A stretch of 6,058 bases of DNA. Source: Spirochaetaceae bacterium (GTDB taxonomy: Bacteria > Spirochaetota > Spirochaetia > Treponematales > Breznakiellaceae). The notes beneath the pieces are model-generated. The model was not told the DNA's origin. It saw nothing but the letters and a program-made list of their open reading frames with translations, and searched no databases. The stretch is taken from positions 1 through 6,058 of the forward strand of contig JAITAM010000236.1 of NCBI GenBank assembly GCA_031284085.1, read 5' to 3'. Below are positions 1 through 5,884 of the stretch, in pieces; the first letter of the stretch is position 1, and each line of letters starts with the position of its first letter. The translations under genes were made by a program, and so were the position numbers.

Positions 1-1341
1 GAAAGCTGGACCATTAGCGCCAACGGCTCGGTGATCACCTTCAAAATCAGAAGCGGACTCACGTGGAGCGACGGCACGCCGATTAACGCCCAGACCTTTG
101 TGGATTCTTGGCTTTATCACCTCAATCCTACCACCGGTTCAAAATACGCTTATATGGCGGGCATGGTGGTAAAAGGGGCGGACCTTTACAACACCCAAGG
201 CGGCAAGCCTTCGGATGTGGGCATTAGGGCGGTGAACTCCTCAACCTTTGAGGTAACCTTGGTCGGAAACGTTCCGTATGCCCTTGATATGTTTTCCCAT
301 CAAGCCTTCTCGCCCGTGCCGATACACGTCATTCAGAAATACGGCGCCGACTGGATAAAAAAGGAAAACTTTGTCGGCAACGGTCCCTTTGTGCTGCAAG
401 AATGGATACCCAATGACCGGCTGGTGCTTATTCCCAACGAGCGCTACTGGAACAAGGCGAATGTCTTCCTGACCAAAATCACCTTCCTCCCCATTGAAGA
501 TACCAATACTGCGTATCAAGCCTTCAAAAACGGAGAAGTTGACTGGAGCACCAATATTCCTTTGGCGCTCATCGACCAACTGAAACTCGACAATGATTAT
601 CATGTTTCCACACAGTTGGGGTCTTATTTCTATTATGCGAATGTCAATCACCCCATTCTCAAGGACGTAAGGATTCGCAAAGCTCTTTCAATGTCTTTTG
701 ATCGGCAAGAACTCATAGACCGAGTGATTAAAGGCGGACAACTTCCCGCTTTTGCTCTTGCACCGCCTATCGGCGACTATAAACCCGCCACCGGTACCGG
801 TTATGACGTTGCCGCTGCAAAGCGGCTTTTGGCTGAAGCAGGCTATCCTAACGGACAGGGGCTTCCCACTTTTACCATTATTTACAACACGCTGGACAGC
901 CATAAGGTTATCGCCGAATACCTCCAGCAGGTATGGAAAAACAACCTTGGGGTAAACGTAACCTTGCAGAATCTTGAATGGGCTACCTTCCTTGAGGAAC
1001 GGAAAACAAGCCGGATGGAGCTGGGGCGGGCAGGTTGGATAGCCGATTATGCCGATGCGCAGAACTTCTTGGACCTGCTCATCACGAACGGCGGCAACAA
1101 CGATGGTCATTACAGCGATCCGGAATACGACAGGCTTCTGCGTCAAGCTTCCACCCTTCCGGGCGGTGCGGAACGGGATAACCTGCTGCATCAGGCGGAA
1201 GAGATTGCAGTTACTCGTGATCAGGCGATCATCCCGATCTATTACTATGTATCCCAGAACATTATTAACTTAGACAAATGGGATGGTTGGTATACTAATC
1301 CGCAGGACGTTCACCCATGGGTCGGTATTAAGCGTAAATAG
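1..1341 (+). CDS. oppA: Oligopeptide-binding protein OppA (5' partial)
   Basis: Extracytoplasmic solute-binding protein of family 5, which captures short peptides and delivers them to the OppBCDF complex. The frame is open from base 1, so the gene begins upstream of the window. The visible 446 residues lack roughly the first 80-100 of a family member of about 540, including the signal peptide and any lipoprotein cysteine, so anchoring cannot be judged. Family landmarks, numbered from the first visible codon, are LTWSDGTPINAQTFVDSW near 20-37, NGPF near 127-130, LPIEDTNTAYQAFKNGEVDW near 163-182, DVRIRKALS near 222-230, KNNLGVNVTLQNLEW near 313-327 and RAGWIADY at 343-350. In enterobacterial OppA the aspartate of this last motif binds the peptide amino terminus; it is kept here (D349). 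The cysteine of the enterobacterial RAGWCADY is isoleucine here, so that disulfide is absent. It is the first visible gene of the operon, separated from oppB by a terminator-like hairpin. Similarity to OppA is strong, but peptide length preference cannot be read. Confidence 0.95.
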   Translation, partial: ESWTISANGSVITFKIRSGLTWSDGTPINAQTFVDSWLYHLNPTTGSKYAYMAGMVVKGADLYNTQGGKPSDVGIRAVNSSTFEVTLVGNVPYALDMFSHQAFSPVPIHVIQKYGADWIKKENFVGNGPFVLQEWIPNDRLVLIPNERYWNKANVFLTKITFLPIEDTNTAYQAFKNGEVDWSTNIPLALIDQLKLDNDYHVSTQLGSYFYYANVNHPILKDVRIRKALSMSFDRQELIDRVIKGGQLPAFALAPPIGDYKPATGTGYDVAAAKRLLAEAGYPNGQGLPTFTIIYNTLDSHKVIAEYLQQVWKNNLGVNVTLQNLEWATFLEERKTSRMELGRAGWIADYADAQNFLDLLITNGGNNDGHYSDPEYDRLLRQASTLPGGAERDNLLHQAEEIAVTRDQAIIPIYYYVSQNIINLDKWDGWYTNPQDVHPWVGIKRK

Positions 1342-1347
1342 CGCTTA
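1329..1347 (+). other. Small hairpin spanning the oppA stop codon
   Basis: TAAGCG at 1329-1334 pairs with CGCTTA at 1342-1347 around a 7-base loop that contains the TAG stop. No run of T follows, so it is not a terminator by itself. It may protect the 3' end of an oppA message together with the stronger hairpin downstream. The role is inferred. Confidence 0.35.
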
Positions 1348-1348
1348 T

Positions 1349-1354
1349 TATAAT
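1349..1354 (+). promoter_or_regulatory. Possible internal -10 element (TATAAT)
   Basis: A perfect TATAAT lies in the oppA-oppB gap. No good -35 is visible at 16-18 bases upstream: the best candidates are TATTAA at 1326-1331 (spacer 17) and TTAAGC at 1328-1333 (spacer 15). The stretch is AT-rich, so a chance match is likely. If it were active, the transcript would begin near 1361 and carry the following terminator hairpin in its leader. Confidence 0.2.
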
Positions 1355-1364
1355 AATACAGGTG

Positions 1365-1402
1365 ACGGCGGTAGAGATAAACATTTCTCCGCCGTTTTTT
1401 TT
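1365..1402 (+). terminator. Intrinsic-terminator-like hairpin between oppA and oppB
   Basis: ACGGCGG at 1365-1371 pairs perfectly with CCGCCGT at 1389-1395. With T1372 bulged, AGAGA (1373-1377) continues the stem with TTTCT (1384-1388), leaving a 6-base loop. Eight T follow at 1395-1402. This is the standard rho-independent form. Its place between a binding-protein gene and its permease genes suggests partial termination that keeps oppA transcripts above oppBCDF, and it could also stabilise the oppA 3' end. How leaky it is cannot be read. Confidence 0.8.
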
Positions 1403-1413
1403 AGGAGGTGATC
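1403..1413 (+). promoter_or_regulatory. Near-perfect ribosome binding site of oppB
   Basis: AGGAGGTGATC is an extended complement to the 3' end of bacterial 16S rRNA. AGGAGG ends six bases before the ATG at 1415, which fixes the start of oppB. It directly abuts the T-run of the terminator, so it is the first thing transcribed after read-through. A strong site may offset reduced transcription past the terminator. Confidence 0.85.
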
Positions 1414-1414
1414 A

Positions 1415-2344
1415 ATGGGGCATTTTATACTGAAAAGACTTTTAAGCATTATTCCAACGATGTTTATTATCGTTACCTTGAGCTTCTTTATGATGCGGCT
1501 TGCTCCGGGCGGTCCTTTTTCGAGTGAAAAAGAAGTACCGCAAGCTGTTATGGAGAACTTGCTCAAGAAATATCACATGGACGAGAGCTTGCCGAGGCAG
1601 TACCTACGGTTTTTAGGCGATGTGCTGCGCGGGGATTTAGGACCATCTTTTAAGAATAAAGATTTCACGGTAAATGAGCTTATAGCGTCAAGTCTGCCTA
1701 ATTCACTCATTTTGGGTTTGAGTTCTCTGGTACTTGCCTTGATTTTGGGTGTAACAGTGGGTACTATTTCCGCACTCCGGCAAAATACCGTATTTGACTA
1801 CGGCGGCATGTCTATTGCGGTACTCGGGATTTCGGTTCCACTTTTTGTAGCCGGCCCTGTTTTAATGTTGATCCTTGCGGTATGGCTCAAATGGCTGCCT
1901 ACCTCAGGCTGGATAACCGGTAGGCAGGGACTGCGCACCTTGATTATGCCGTCCCTTACGCTTTCCATGCCCTACTTTGCCTATATTGCGCGGCTTTCAC
2001 GCGCCAGTATTGTGGAAGTTCTCCGTTCTGATTATATCAGGACTGCGCGCGCAAAAGGTCTTTCAATGCCGGTTATTATGTTTAAGCACGTTCTCAAGGG
2101 CGCTCTGCTTCCGGTTGTTAGTTATTTAGGGCCAGCGTGCGCGGGTATTGTAACCGGCTCGGTTGTTGTAGAAAGTATTTTTTTAGTACCCGGGCTTGGC
2201 ACGTTCTTTGTGCGTTCTGCGCTTAACCGAGATTACACACTCATTATGGGAACGATTATTGTTTATTCATTGATCCTTGTTTTAATGAATTTTATTGTTG
2301 ATATTATTTACGGATTACTCGATCCGCGTATTTCATATAAATAG
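1415..2344 (+). CDS. oppB: Oligopeptide ABC transporter permease OppB
   Basis: Integral inner-membrane subunit that forms the peptide channel with OppC. The 309-residue product is close to the 306 of E. coli OppB and shares FFMMRLAPGGPF (24-35), GPSFKNKDFTVNELIASS (76-93) and the C-terminal DP-I-Y ending. About six hydrophobic segments are visible, near residues 9-29, 97-119, 132-158, 177-195, 229-255 and 277-301. The cytoplasmic EAA-type coupling loop, at about 201-232 (EVLRSDYIRTARAKGLSMPV then HVLKGALLP), is the site that docks on an ATPase subunit. The start is set by the strong AGGAGG six bases upstream. It is the first gene after the terminator-like hairpin, with oppC following after 13 bases. 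Nothing looks truncated or odd. The fit to OppB is better than to DppB or NikB because of the long stretches shared with E. coli OppB. Confidence 0.95.
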   Translation: MGHFILKRLLSIIPTMFIIVTLSFFMMRLAPGGPFSSEKEVPQAVMENLLKKYHMDESLPRQYLRFLGDVLRGDLGPSFKNKDFTVNELIASSLPNSLILGLSSLVLALILGVTVGTISALRQNTVFDYGGMSIAVLGISVPLFVAGPVLMLILAVWLKWLPTSGWITGRQGLRTLIMPSLTLSMPYFAYIARLSRASIVEVLRSDYIRTARAKGLSMPVIMFKHVLKGALLPVVSYLGPACAGIVTGSVVVESIFLVPGLGTFFVRSALNRDYTLIMGTIIVYSLILVLMNFIVDIIYGLLDPRISYK

Positions 2345-2357
2345 GCAGGCTTTGAGG
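2343..2357 (+). promoter_or_regulatory. Weak or ambiguous ribosome binding site of oppC
   Basis: Upstream of the oppC ATG at 2358 there is AGGCAGG at 2343-2349, about eight bases away and overlapping the oppB stop. There is also a GAGG at 2354-2357 that touches the ATG and is too close to work normally. oppC translation therefore probably relies on coupling to oppB. This start is preferred over the in-frame ATG at 2295, which lies inside oppB and would add 21 residues unlike an OppC N-terminus. Confidence 0.5.
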
Positions 2358-3446
2358 ATGAAAAAATTACCTTTTTCCTTTGCAAGAAAAGCCGACAGCG
2401 CTCTTGAAACTGTCGCGGCGCTCAATGAATTTAATCAAAATGTAAAGCCTGTATCCTTAACTCAAGATGCGTGGCGCAGGCTTAAAAAGAATAAAATGGC
2501 GCTGGCAGGTCTTTATATTGTGTTGTTTTATATACTCATTTCTCTTCTTGCGCCTATTTTGCCTATTTATCCCTTTGAAAGGCAGGAGATTCAACATATA
2601 TACTTGCCGCCTTCTTTTCAGAACGCCGGCGTTGTAATGATCCGGACCCGTGAAGCGTATCTGGCAAAGGTGATGGCTCAAGAGAATCGCAGCGAATATA
2701 CCGCCTCAGAACAGGCGGAACTCGATGCTATGCACATTGATGTCGAGACGAATCCGCTGCATAAACGGGTCTACATCTTGGGTACCGATATACTTGGTCG
2801 TGATATGCTTTCTCGGATCATTTACGGCGGACGCATTTCCATAGGTATCGGCGTGCTTGGCACTATTACAGCTCTTATCATAGGTATTTTTTTCGGCGCA
2901 ATGGCAGGCTATGCAGGCGGGCGGCTTGATAATTTTATTATGCGCTTTGTTGATGTTATGTACGGTCTGCCTTATATGCTTGTCGTTATAATCTTAATGG
3001 CGATTGTGGGACGCAGCATTTTTATTCTTTTTGTAGCGATAGCTTTGGTTTCGTGGCTCACCATTGCCCGAGTTGTGCGTGGACAGATCATGAGTTTGAA
3101 AAACGCTGAGTTCGTTCAGGCAGCGCAGTCAGTCGGCGCGGGGACTGCCCGTATTATCGGTAAACATCTTTTACCGAACACCTTGGGGATAATTATCGTC
3201 TATGCGACGCTTTCCCTGCCTTCTTTTATTATGAACGAAAGCTTTTTATCATTCCTTGGGCTTGGCGTTTCAGCGCCGCTTGCCTCGTGGGGGTCTCTTG
3301 TCTCAGACGGCGTTAAAGGCATGGAGCTTTACCCATGGCTTTTGATCGCTCCAGCCCTTGCAATGACGATCTTTTTATTTGCAATGAACTTTTTAGGCGA
3401 TGGCTTGCGTGATTCTTTTGATCCGCAAAGTAAAAACCGGACATAG
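2358..3446 (+). CDS. oppC: Oligopeptide ABC transporter permease OppC with extended periplasmic loop
   Basis: Second channel subunit of the peptide importer, in the inner membrane. The product is 362 residues, against about 302 in E. coli OppC. Residues 1-37 are a hydrophilic cytoplasmic start. Residues 38-85 match the OppC N-terminal domain with the first membrane helix (about 48-69). LGTDILGRDMLSRIIYGGRI (141-160) is the family motif before the second helix. Further helices lie near 161-186, 204-217, 219-238, 274-292 and 327-345. The coupling loop is near 251-283 (EFVQAAQSVG then KHLLPNTLG). ESFLSFLGLG (294-303) and GDGLRDSFDP (347-356) are conserved. The extra length is mostly a charged, probably helical insert at about 86-138, between helices 1 and 2 and so on the periplasmic side, where OppA docks. 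The gene lies 13 bases after oppB and 13 bases before oppD. Confidence 0.94.
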   Translation: MKKLPFSFARKADSALETVAALNEFNQNVKPVSLTQDAWRRLKKNKMALAGLYIVLFYILISLLAPILPIYPFERQEIQHIYLPPSFQNAGVVMIRTREAYLAKVMAQENRSEYTASEQAELDAMHIDVETNPLHKRVYILGTDILGRDMLSRIIYGGRISIGIGVLGTITALIIGIFFGAMAGYAGGRLDNFIMRFVDVMYGLPYMLVVIILMAIVGRSIFILFVAIALVSWLTIARVVRGQIMSLKNAEFVQAAQSVGAGTARIIGKHLLPNTLGIIIVYATLSLPSFIMNESFLSFLGLGVSAPLASWGSLVSDGVKGMELYPWLLIAPALAMTIFLFAMNFLGDGLRDSFDPQSKNRT

Positions 3447-3459
3447 AAGGAAGGTGTAT

Positions 3460-4467
3460 ATGGCAAGTGGAACTATAACAGATGAAACAATTTTAGAGGT
3501 AAAAGGCTTACAAACGCATTTCTTTACCGATGAGGGCGTTGTAAAAGCTGTAGACGGCGTCTCTTTTTCTCTACGGAAAGGAGAGGTAATGGGCATAGTC
3601 GGCGAGTCCGGTTCGGGTAAATCCGTAACTAACCTTTCGATTATGAATCTCGTGCAGAAGCCGCCGGGAAAGATTGTGGGCGGTGAGATTCTGTTCCACG
3701 GTGAAGATATTCTTAAAATGGACACAAGACAGACAAGGGCGCTTCGCGGCGGGAAAGTTGCGATGATCTTTCAAGACCCCATGACGAGCCTCAACCCTTT
3801 TTTGAGGATTTCTACCCAGATGATAGAGACAATACGGTTACACCAAAAGCTCTCAAAGAAAGATGCCTTAAAGAAAGCAATAGAAATGCTCAGCCTTGCA
3901 GGTATTCCTGCGGTGGAAGAGCGGATAAATTGTTACCCGCACCAGTTTTCAGGCGGTATGTGCCAGCGGGTTATGATTGCGATGGGGCTTTCTTGCAACC
4001 CTGAAATCCTGATTGCCGATGAGCCGACAAGCGCTCTTGATGTAACCATACAGGCGCAAATACTCGACTTGATGACGGACTTAACGGCGCGCTTTGGTAC
4101 CGCTGTAATATTGATAACCCATTCGCTGGGCGTTGTAGCCGGTATCTGCGATACCATTTACGTCATGTACGCAGGAAAAGTCGTGGAACGCGGCAACACA
4201 AACGATATATTTGAAGCGCCCAAGCACCCTTATACCAGAGGTTTAATTGAATCGGTGCCGCGCCTTGACAAGAAAAATCGGGAACGCCTCTTTTCCATCC
4301 CCGGACAGCCTCCTAATGTAATCAATCTGCCGCCTTGCTGTCCGTTTTTCCCACGATGCTCTGAAGTTCAGGCGTCTTGCAAAAATGCCTACCCGCCGCA
4401 GACCGATTTTGGAGAAGGGCATAGCGCCGCGTGTTGGAAATACGCTAAGGAGAGGAGATCACAATGA
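3460..4467 (+). CDS. oppD: Oligopeptide ABC transporter ATP-binding protein OppD
   Basis: Cytoplasmic ATPase that powers peptide import with OppF; 335 residues, the usual length. Visible ABC motifs are Walker A GESGSGKS (48-55), Q-loop glutamine Q105 in IFQDP, signature FSGGMCQR (163-170), Walker B ILIADEP (183-189) with catalytic E188, D-loop SALD (191-194) and H-loop H221. The C-terminal OppD/DppD extension has HPYTRGL near 256-262 and cysteines C294, C300, C307 and C325. These match positions that bind a [4Fe-4S] cluster in studied members; cluster binding here is inferred. C293 is an additional adjacent cysteine. ATG 3460 is chosen because AAGGAAGGTG (3447-3456) sits just ahead. The in-frame start at 3400 would overlap oppC and add 20 basic residues not seen in the family. 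The last codons overlap oppF by ATGA, indicating coupled translation. Confidence 0.95.
   Translation: MASGTITDETILEVKGLQTHFFTDEGVVKAVDGVSFSLRKGEVMGIVGESGSGKSVTNLSIMNLVQKPPGKIVGGEILFHGEDILKMDTRQTRALRGGKVAMIFQDPMTSLNPFLRISTQMIETIRLHQKLSKKDALKKAIEMLSLAGIPAVEERINCYPHQFSGGMCQRVMIAMGLSCNPEILIADEPTSALDVTIQAQILDLMTDLTARFGTAVILITHSLGVVAGICDTIYVMYAGKVVERGNTNDIFEAPKHPYTRGLIESVPRLDKKNRERLFSIPGQPPNVINLPPCCPFFPRCSEVQASCKNAYPPQTDFGEGHSAACWKYAKERRSQ
4447..4460 (+). promoter_or_regulatory. Ribosome binding site of oppF, inside the end of oppD
   Basis: AAGGAGAGGAGATC contains two overlapping purine-rich sites. The second, AGGAG at 4453-4457, lies six bases before the ATG at 4464. It lies within the last codons of oppD, so ribosomes finishing oppD are well placed to restart on oppF at the ATGA overlap (4464-4467). 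Confidence 0.75.
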
Positions 4468-5456
4468 GTTTACTGGAAGTAAAAGACCTACGGATGTATT
4501 TTCCTGTCGGTAAGAAGGGTCTTTTTAGACAGGAGAAAGAGTTTGTCTATGCGGTGGACGGCGTTTCGTTTTCACTTGAGAAGGGCGAGACATTAGGGCT
4601 TGTCGGTGAATCCGGTTGTGGGAAATCAACAGTGGTGCGCGCCGTTTCACGGCTTTATACACCGACAGCCGGCGATGTGTTGCTGAACGGCAAGAATCTC
4701 AATACCTTAAACAAACGGGAACTCTTGGATGCGCGGCGTAATATGCAGATAGTGTTCCAGAATCCTTACGCCTCTCTCAATCCACGAGAGACGGTCGGCG
4801 ATATTATTGCAGAACCCATGCGTATTTATAAACAGCGCGGCCTTCTTTCCATGAGCGAGTCTGAAATACAGTCCCGTGTGGAGAAGCTTATGGACATGGT
4901 AGGGCTTTTGACGTATTACAAGAACCGCTACCCGCACGAATTCTCAGGCGGGCAGCGCCAGCGTATTGGTATTGCCCGCTCTTTGGCTTTAAGCCCGCAG
5001 CTAGTGCTTGCCGATGAGCCGGTGTCTGCGCTTGATGTGTCAATTCAGGCGCAGATACTCAATCTTTTTAAGGACATACAAAAAGAGATGGGGCTGTCTT
5101 ACCTTTTCATAGCCCATGACTTGGCCGTCATTGAATATATTTCGGACCGTGTTGCGGTTATGTACTTAGGGAAGATTGTTGAAATCAGTGAGTTTCGTGA
5201 TTTATACGAAAGCCCTCAGCATCCGTATACAAAAGCACTGCTTTCATCGGCGCCCATTCCAGACCCTAAGATTGAAGCGGCGCGGAAGCGGATTATTCTA
5301 TCGGGAGATGTTCCCTCGCCGAATGTGCGTCAGCCCGGGTGTTATTTTTATGCACGCTGTCCGCATCGGTTTGAGCGGTGCCAAAGCAACGAGCCGACAC
5401 TCAAAGGCTCATCCACGCATAAAACGGCCTGTTTCCTCTGCGAGCAGCAGCCCTAG
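4464..5456 (+). CDS. oppF: Oligopeptide ABC transporter ATP-binding protein OppF
   Basis: Second cytoplasmic ATPase of the importer, pairing with OppD; 330 residues, typical for OppF. Motifs are Walker A GESGCGKST (48-56), Q-loop Q99 in VFQNPYASLNPR, signature FSGGQRQR (160-167), Walker B LVLADEP (180-186) with E185, D-loop SALD (188-191) and H-loop H218 in IAHDLAVIEYISD. FQNPYASLNPR and IAHDLAVIEYISDRVAVMYL are characteristic of OppF/DppF rather than OppD. The C-terminal domain has HPYTKALLSS near 253-262 and cysteines C293, C299, C306 and C323, nearly the same spacing as in OppD, plus C326. An iron-sulfur cluster is possible but not shown. The start is fixed by the ATGA overlap and the site at 4453-4457. 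It is the last gene of the operon; a probable terminator begins 91 bases after the stop. Confidence 0.95.
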   Translation: MSLLEVKDLRMYFPVGKKGLFRQEKEFVYAVDGVSFSLEKGETLGLVGESGCGKSTVVRAVSRLYTPTAGDVLLNGKNLNTLNKRELLDARRNMQIVFQNPYASLNPRETVGDIIAEPMRIYKQRGLLSMSESEIQSRVEKLMDMVGLLTYYKNRYPHEFSGGQRQRIGIARSLALSPQLVLADEPVSALDVSIQAQILNLFKDIQKEMGLSYLFIAHDLAVIEYISDRVAVMYLGKIVEISEFRDLYESPQHPYTKALLSSAPIPDPKIEAARKRIILSGDVPSPNVRQPGCYFYARCPHRFERCQSNEPTLKGSSTHKTACFLCEQQP

Positions 5457-5511
5457 TCTGTCAAAGCTTCGCTGTTGTATCAGAGACGGCGCACGGCTTT
5501 TTGCCTATCCC

Positions 5512-5539
5512 ATACCTACCAATCGATACCTACCAATCG
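5512..5539 (+). repeat. Perfect 14-bp tandem duplication
   Basis: ATACCTACCAATCG occurs twice head to tail, at 5512-5525 and 5526-5539, without any difference. It lies in non-coding DNA after oppF. Such an exact short tandem suggests a recent slippage event; copy number may vary between strains. Confidence 0.9.
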
Positions 5540-5547
5540 GCTGAGAA

Positions 5548-5595
5548 AGGTCAGACCTCCACTGCCTAGTGTGGGCTAGAGGTCTGACCTGTTTT
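5548..5595 (+). terminator. Probable terminator of the opp operon (12-bp inverted repeat plus GTTTT)
   Basis: AGGTCAGACCTC at 5548-5559 is the exact reverse complement of GAGGTCTGACCT at 5579-5590. The 19-base loop can itself pair weakly (CACT 5560-5563 with AGTG 5568-5571). GTTTT follows at 5591-5595. The position 91 bases after the oppF stop suits an operon terminator, although the T-run is short. Each arm is itself a GGTCNGACC dyad, a sequence repeated elsewhere in this region, so the element may have another or additional role. Confidence 0.55.
5577..5595 (+). repeat. 19-bp direct repeat, copy 1
   Basis: TAGAGGTCTGACCTGTTTT is identical to the sequence at 5813-5831. Both copies are also preceded by a similar GGCT or GGCTT. 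This copy is the right arm of the probable operon terminator. Confidence 0.85.
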
Positions 5596-5629
5596 ACCCA
5601 CGAGGCGCACGACTTTTTGTCTGATAGAA

Positions 5630-5643
5630 GCAGGCTTGCCTGC
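5630..5643. repeat. Short inverted repeat
   Basis: GCAGGC at 5630-5635 and GCCTGC at 5638-5643 form a 14-base dyad with a TT centre. The centre is too short for a stable RNA loop, so as DNA it could be a protein site. There is no direct sign of function. Confidence 0.35.
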
Positions 5644-5665
5644 GTTCAAGAGAAAGGTCGTATGC

Positions 5666-5685
5666 CGCCCTTATTTATAAGGGCG
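5666..5685. repeat. Strong 8-bp hairpin in the intergenic region
   Basis: CGCCCTTA at 5666-5673 pairs with TAAGGGCG at 5678-5685 around a TTTA loop. No T-run follows on either strand, so it is not a clear terminator. It may be a structured repeat remnant or a protein-binding dyad. Confidence 0.6.
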
Positions 5686-5812
5686 CAGTCTTTGGAGCAA
5701 GCCGACCTACAAAGATCTTGAGACTTGCACCGGGAACTTTGTGCCTACGACTGCTTGCAGATGAAAACATGAGGTCTGGCCCTACGACTTCGGCCTGTCA
5801 GATCCTATGGCT

Positions 5813-5831
5813 TAGAGGTCTGACCTGTTTT
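5813..5831 (+). repeat. 19-bp direct repeat, copy 2
   Basis: Identical to 5577-5595. Its GAGGTCTGACC (5815-5825) is inverted relative to GGTCAGACCTC at 5887-5897, with a 61-base spacer. This repeats, with a longer loop, the arrangement at 5548-5590. CCTCCACTGC is also shared, at 5556-5565 and 5870-5879, so the two blocks appear to derive from one ancestral element. Confidence 0.8.
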
Positions 5832-5884
5832 GAGGTTAGAGGAGAGCTTCCACTCCGACCTATAGTGAGCCTCCACTGCGTAAT

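Larger units (their letters stand above)
5488..5659 (+). repeat. Degenerate direct duplication of a 56-65-base segment
   Basis: GGCGCACGGCTTTTTGCCT at 5488-5506 recurs as GGCGCACGACTTTTTGTCT at 5604-5622, with two differences. Each copy is followed by an exact GAGAAAGGTC, at 5543-5552 and 5650-5659. The segments between have diverged. The two differences fall on paired positions of a tiny GRC-TTTTT-GYC hairpin, turning a G-C pair into A-T. This suggests an old duplication with the GGTCAGACC hairpin lying between the two copies. Confidence 0.55.

Noticed and set aside
688..1191. Reverse-strand open frame of 167 residues inside oppA
   Set aside because: It lies entirely opposite a clearly conserved OppA coding frame, has no recognisable domain, and is explained as a shadow frame. 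The same applies to 241-651 on the reverse strand.
2295..2357. Upstream in-frame start for oppC
   Set aside because: It would overlap oppB by 50 bases, and its product MLILFTDYSIRVFHINRQAL is the out-of-frame reading of the conserved oppB end. ATG 2358 begins a normal basic N-terminus.
3400..3459. Upstream in-frame start for oppD
   Set aside because: It overlaps the conserved oppC C-terminus and lacks a ribosome site. ATG 3460 has AAGGAAGGTG just before it.
5176..5544. Open + strand frame overlapping the end of oppF and running into the gap
   Set aside because: Most of it is out of frame inside conserved oppF sequence. The tail past 5456 crosses the 14-bp tandem repeat and shows no protein features.
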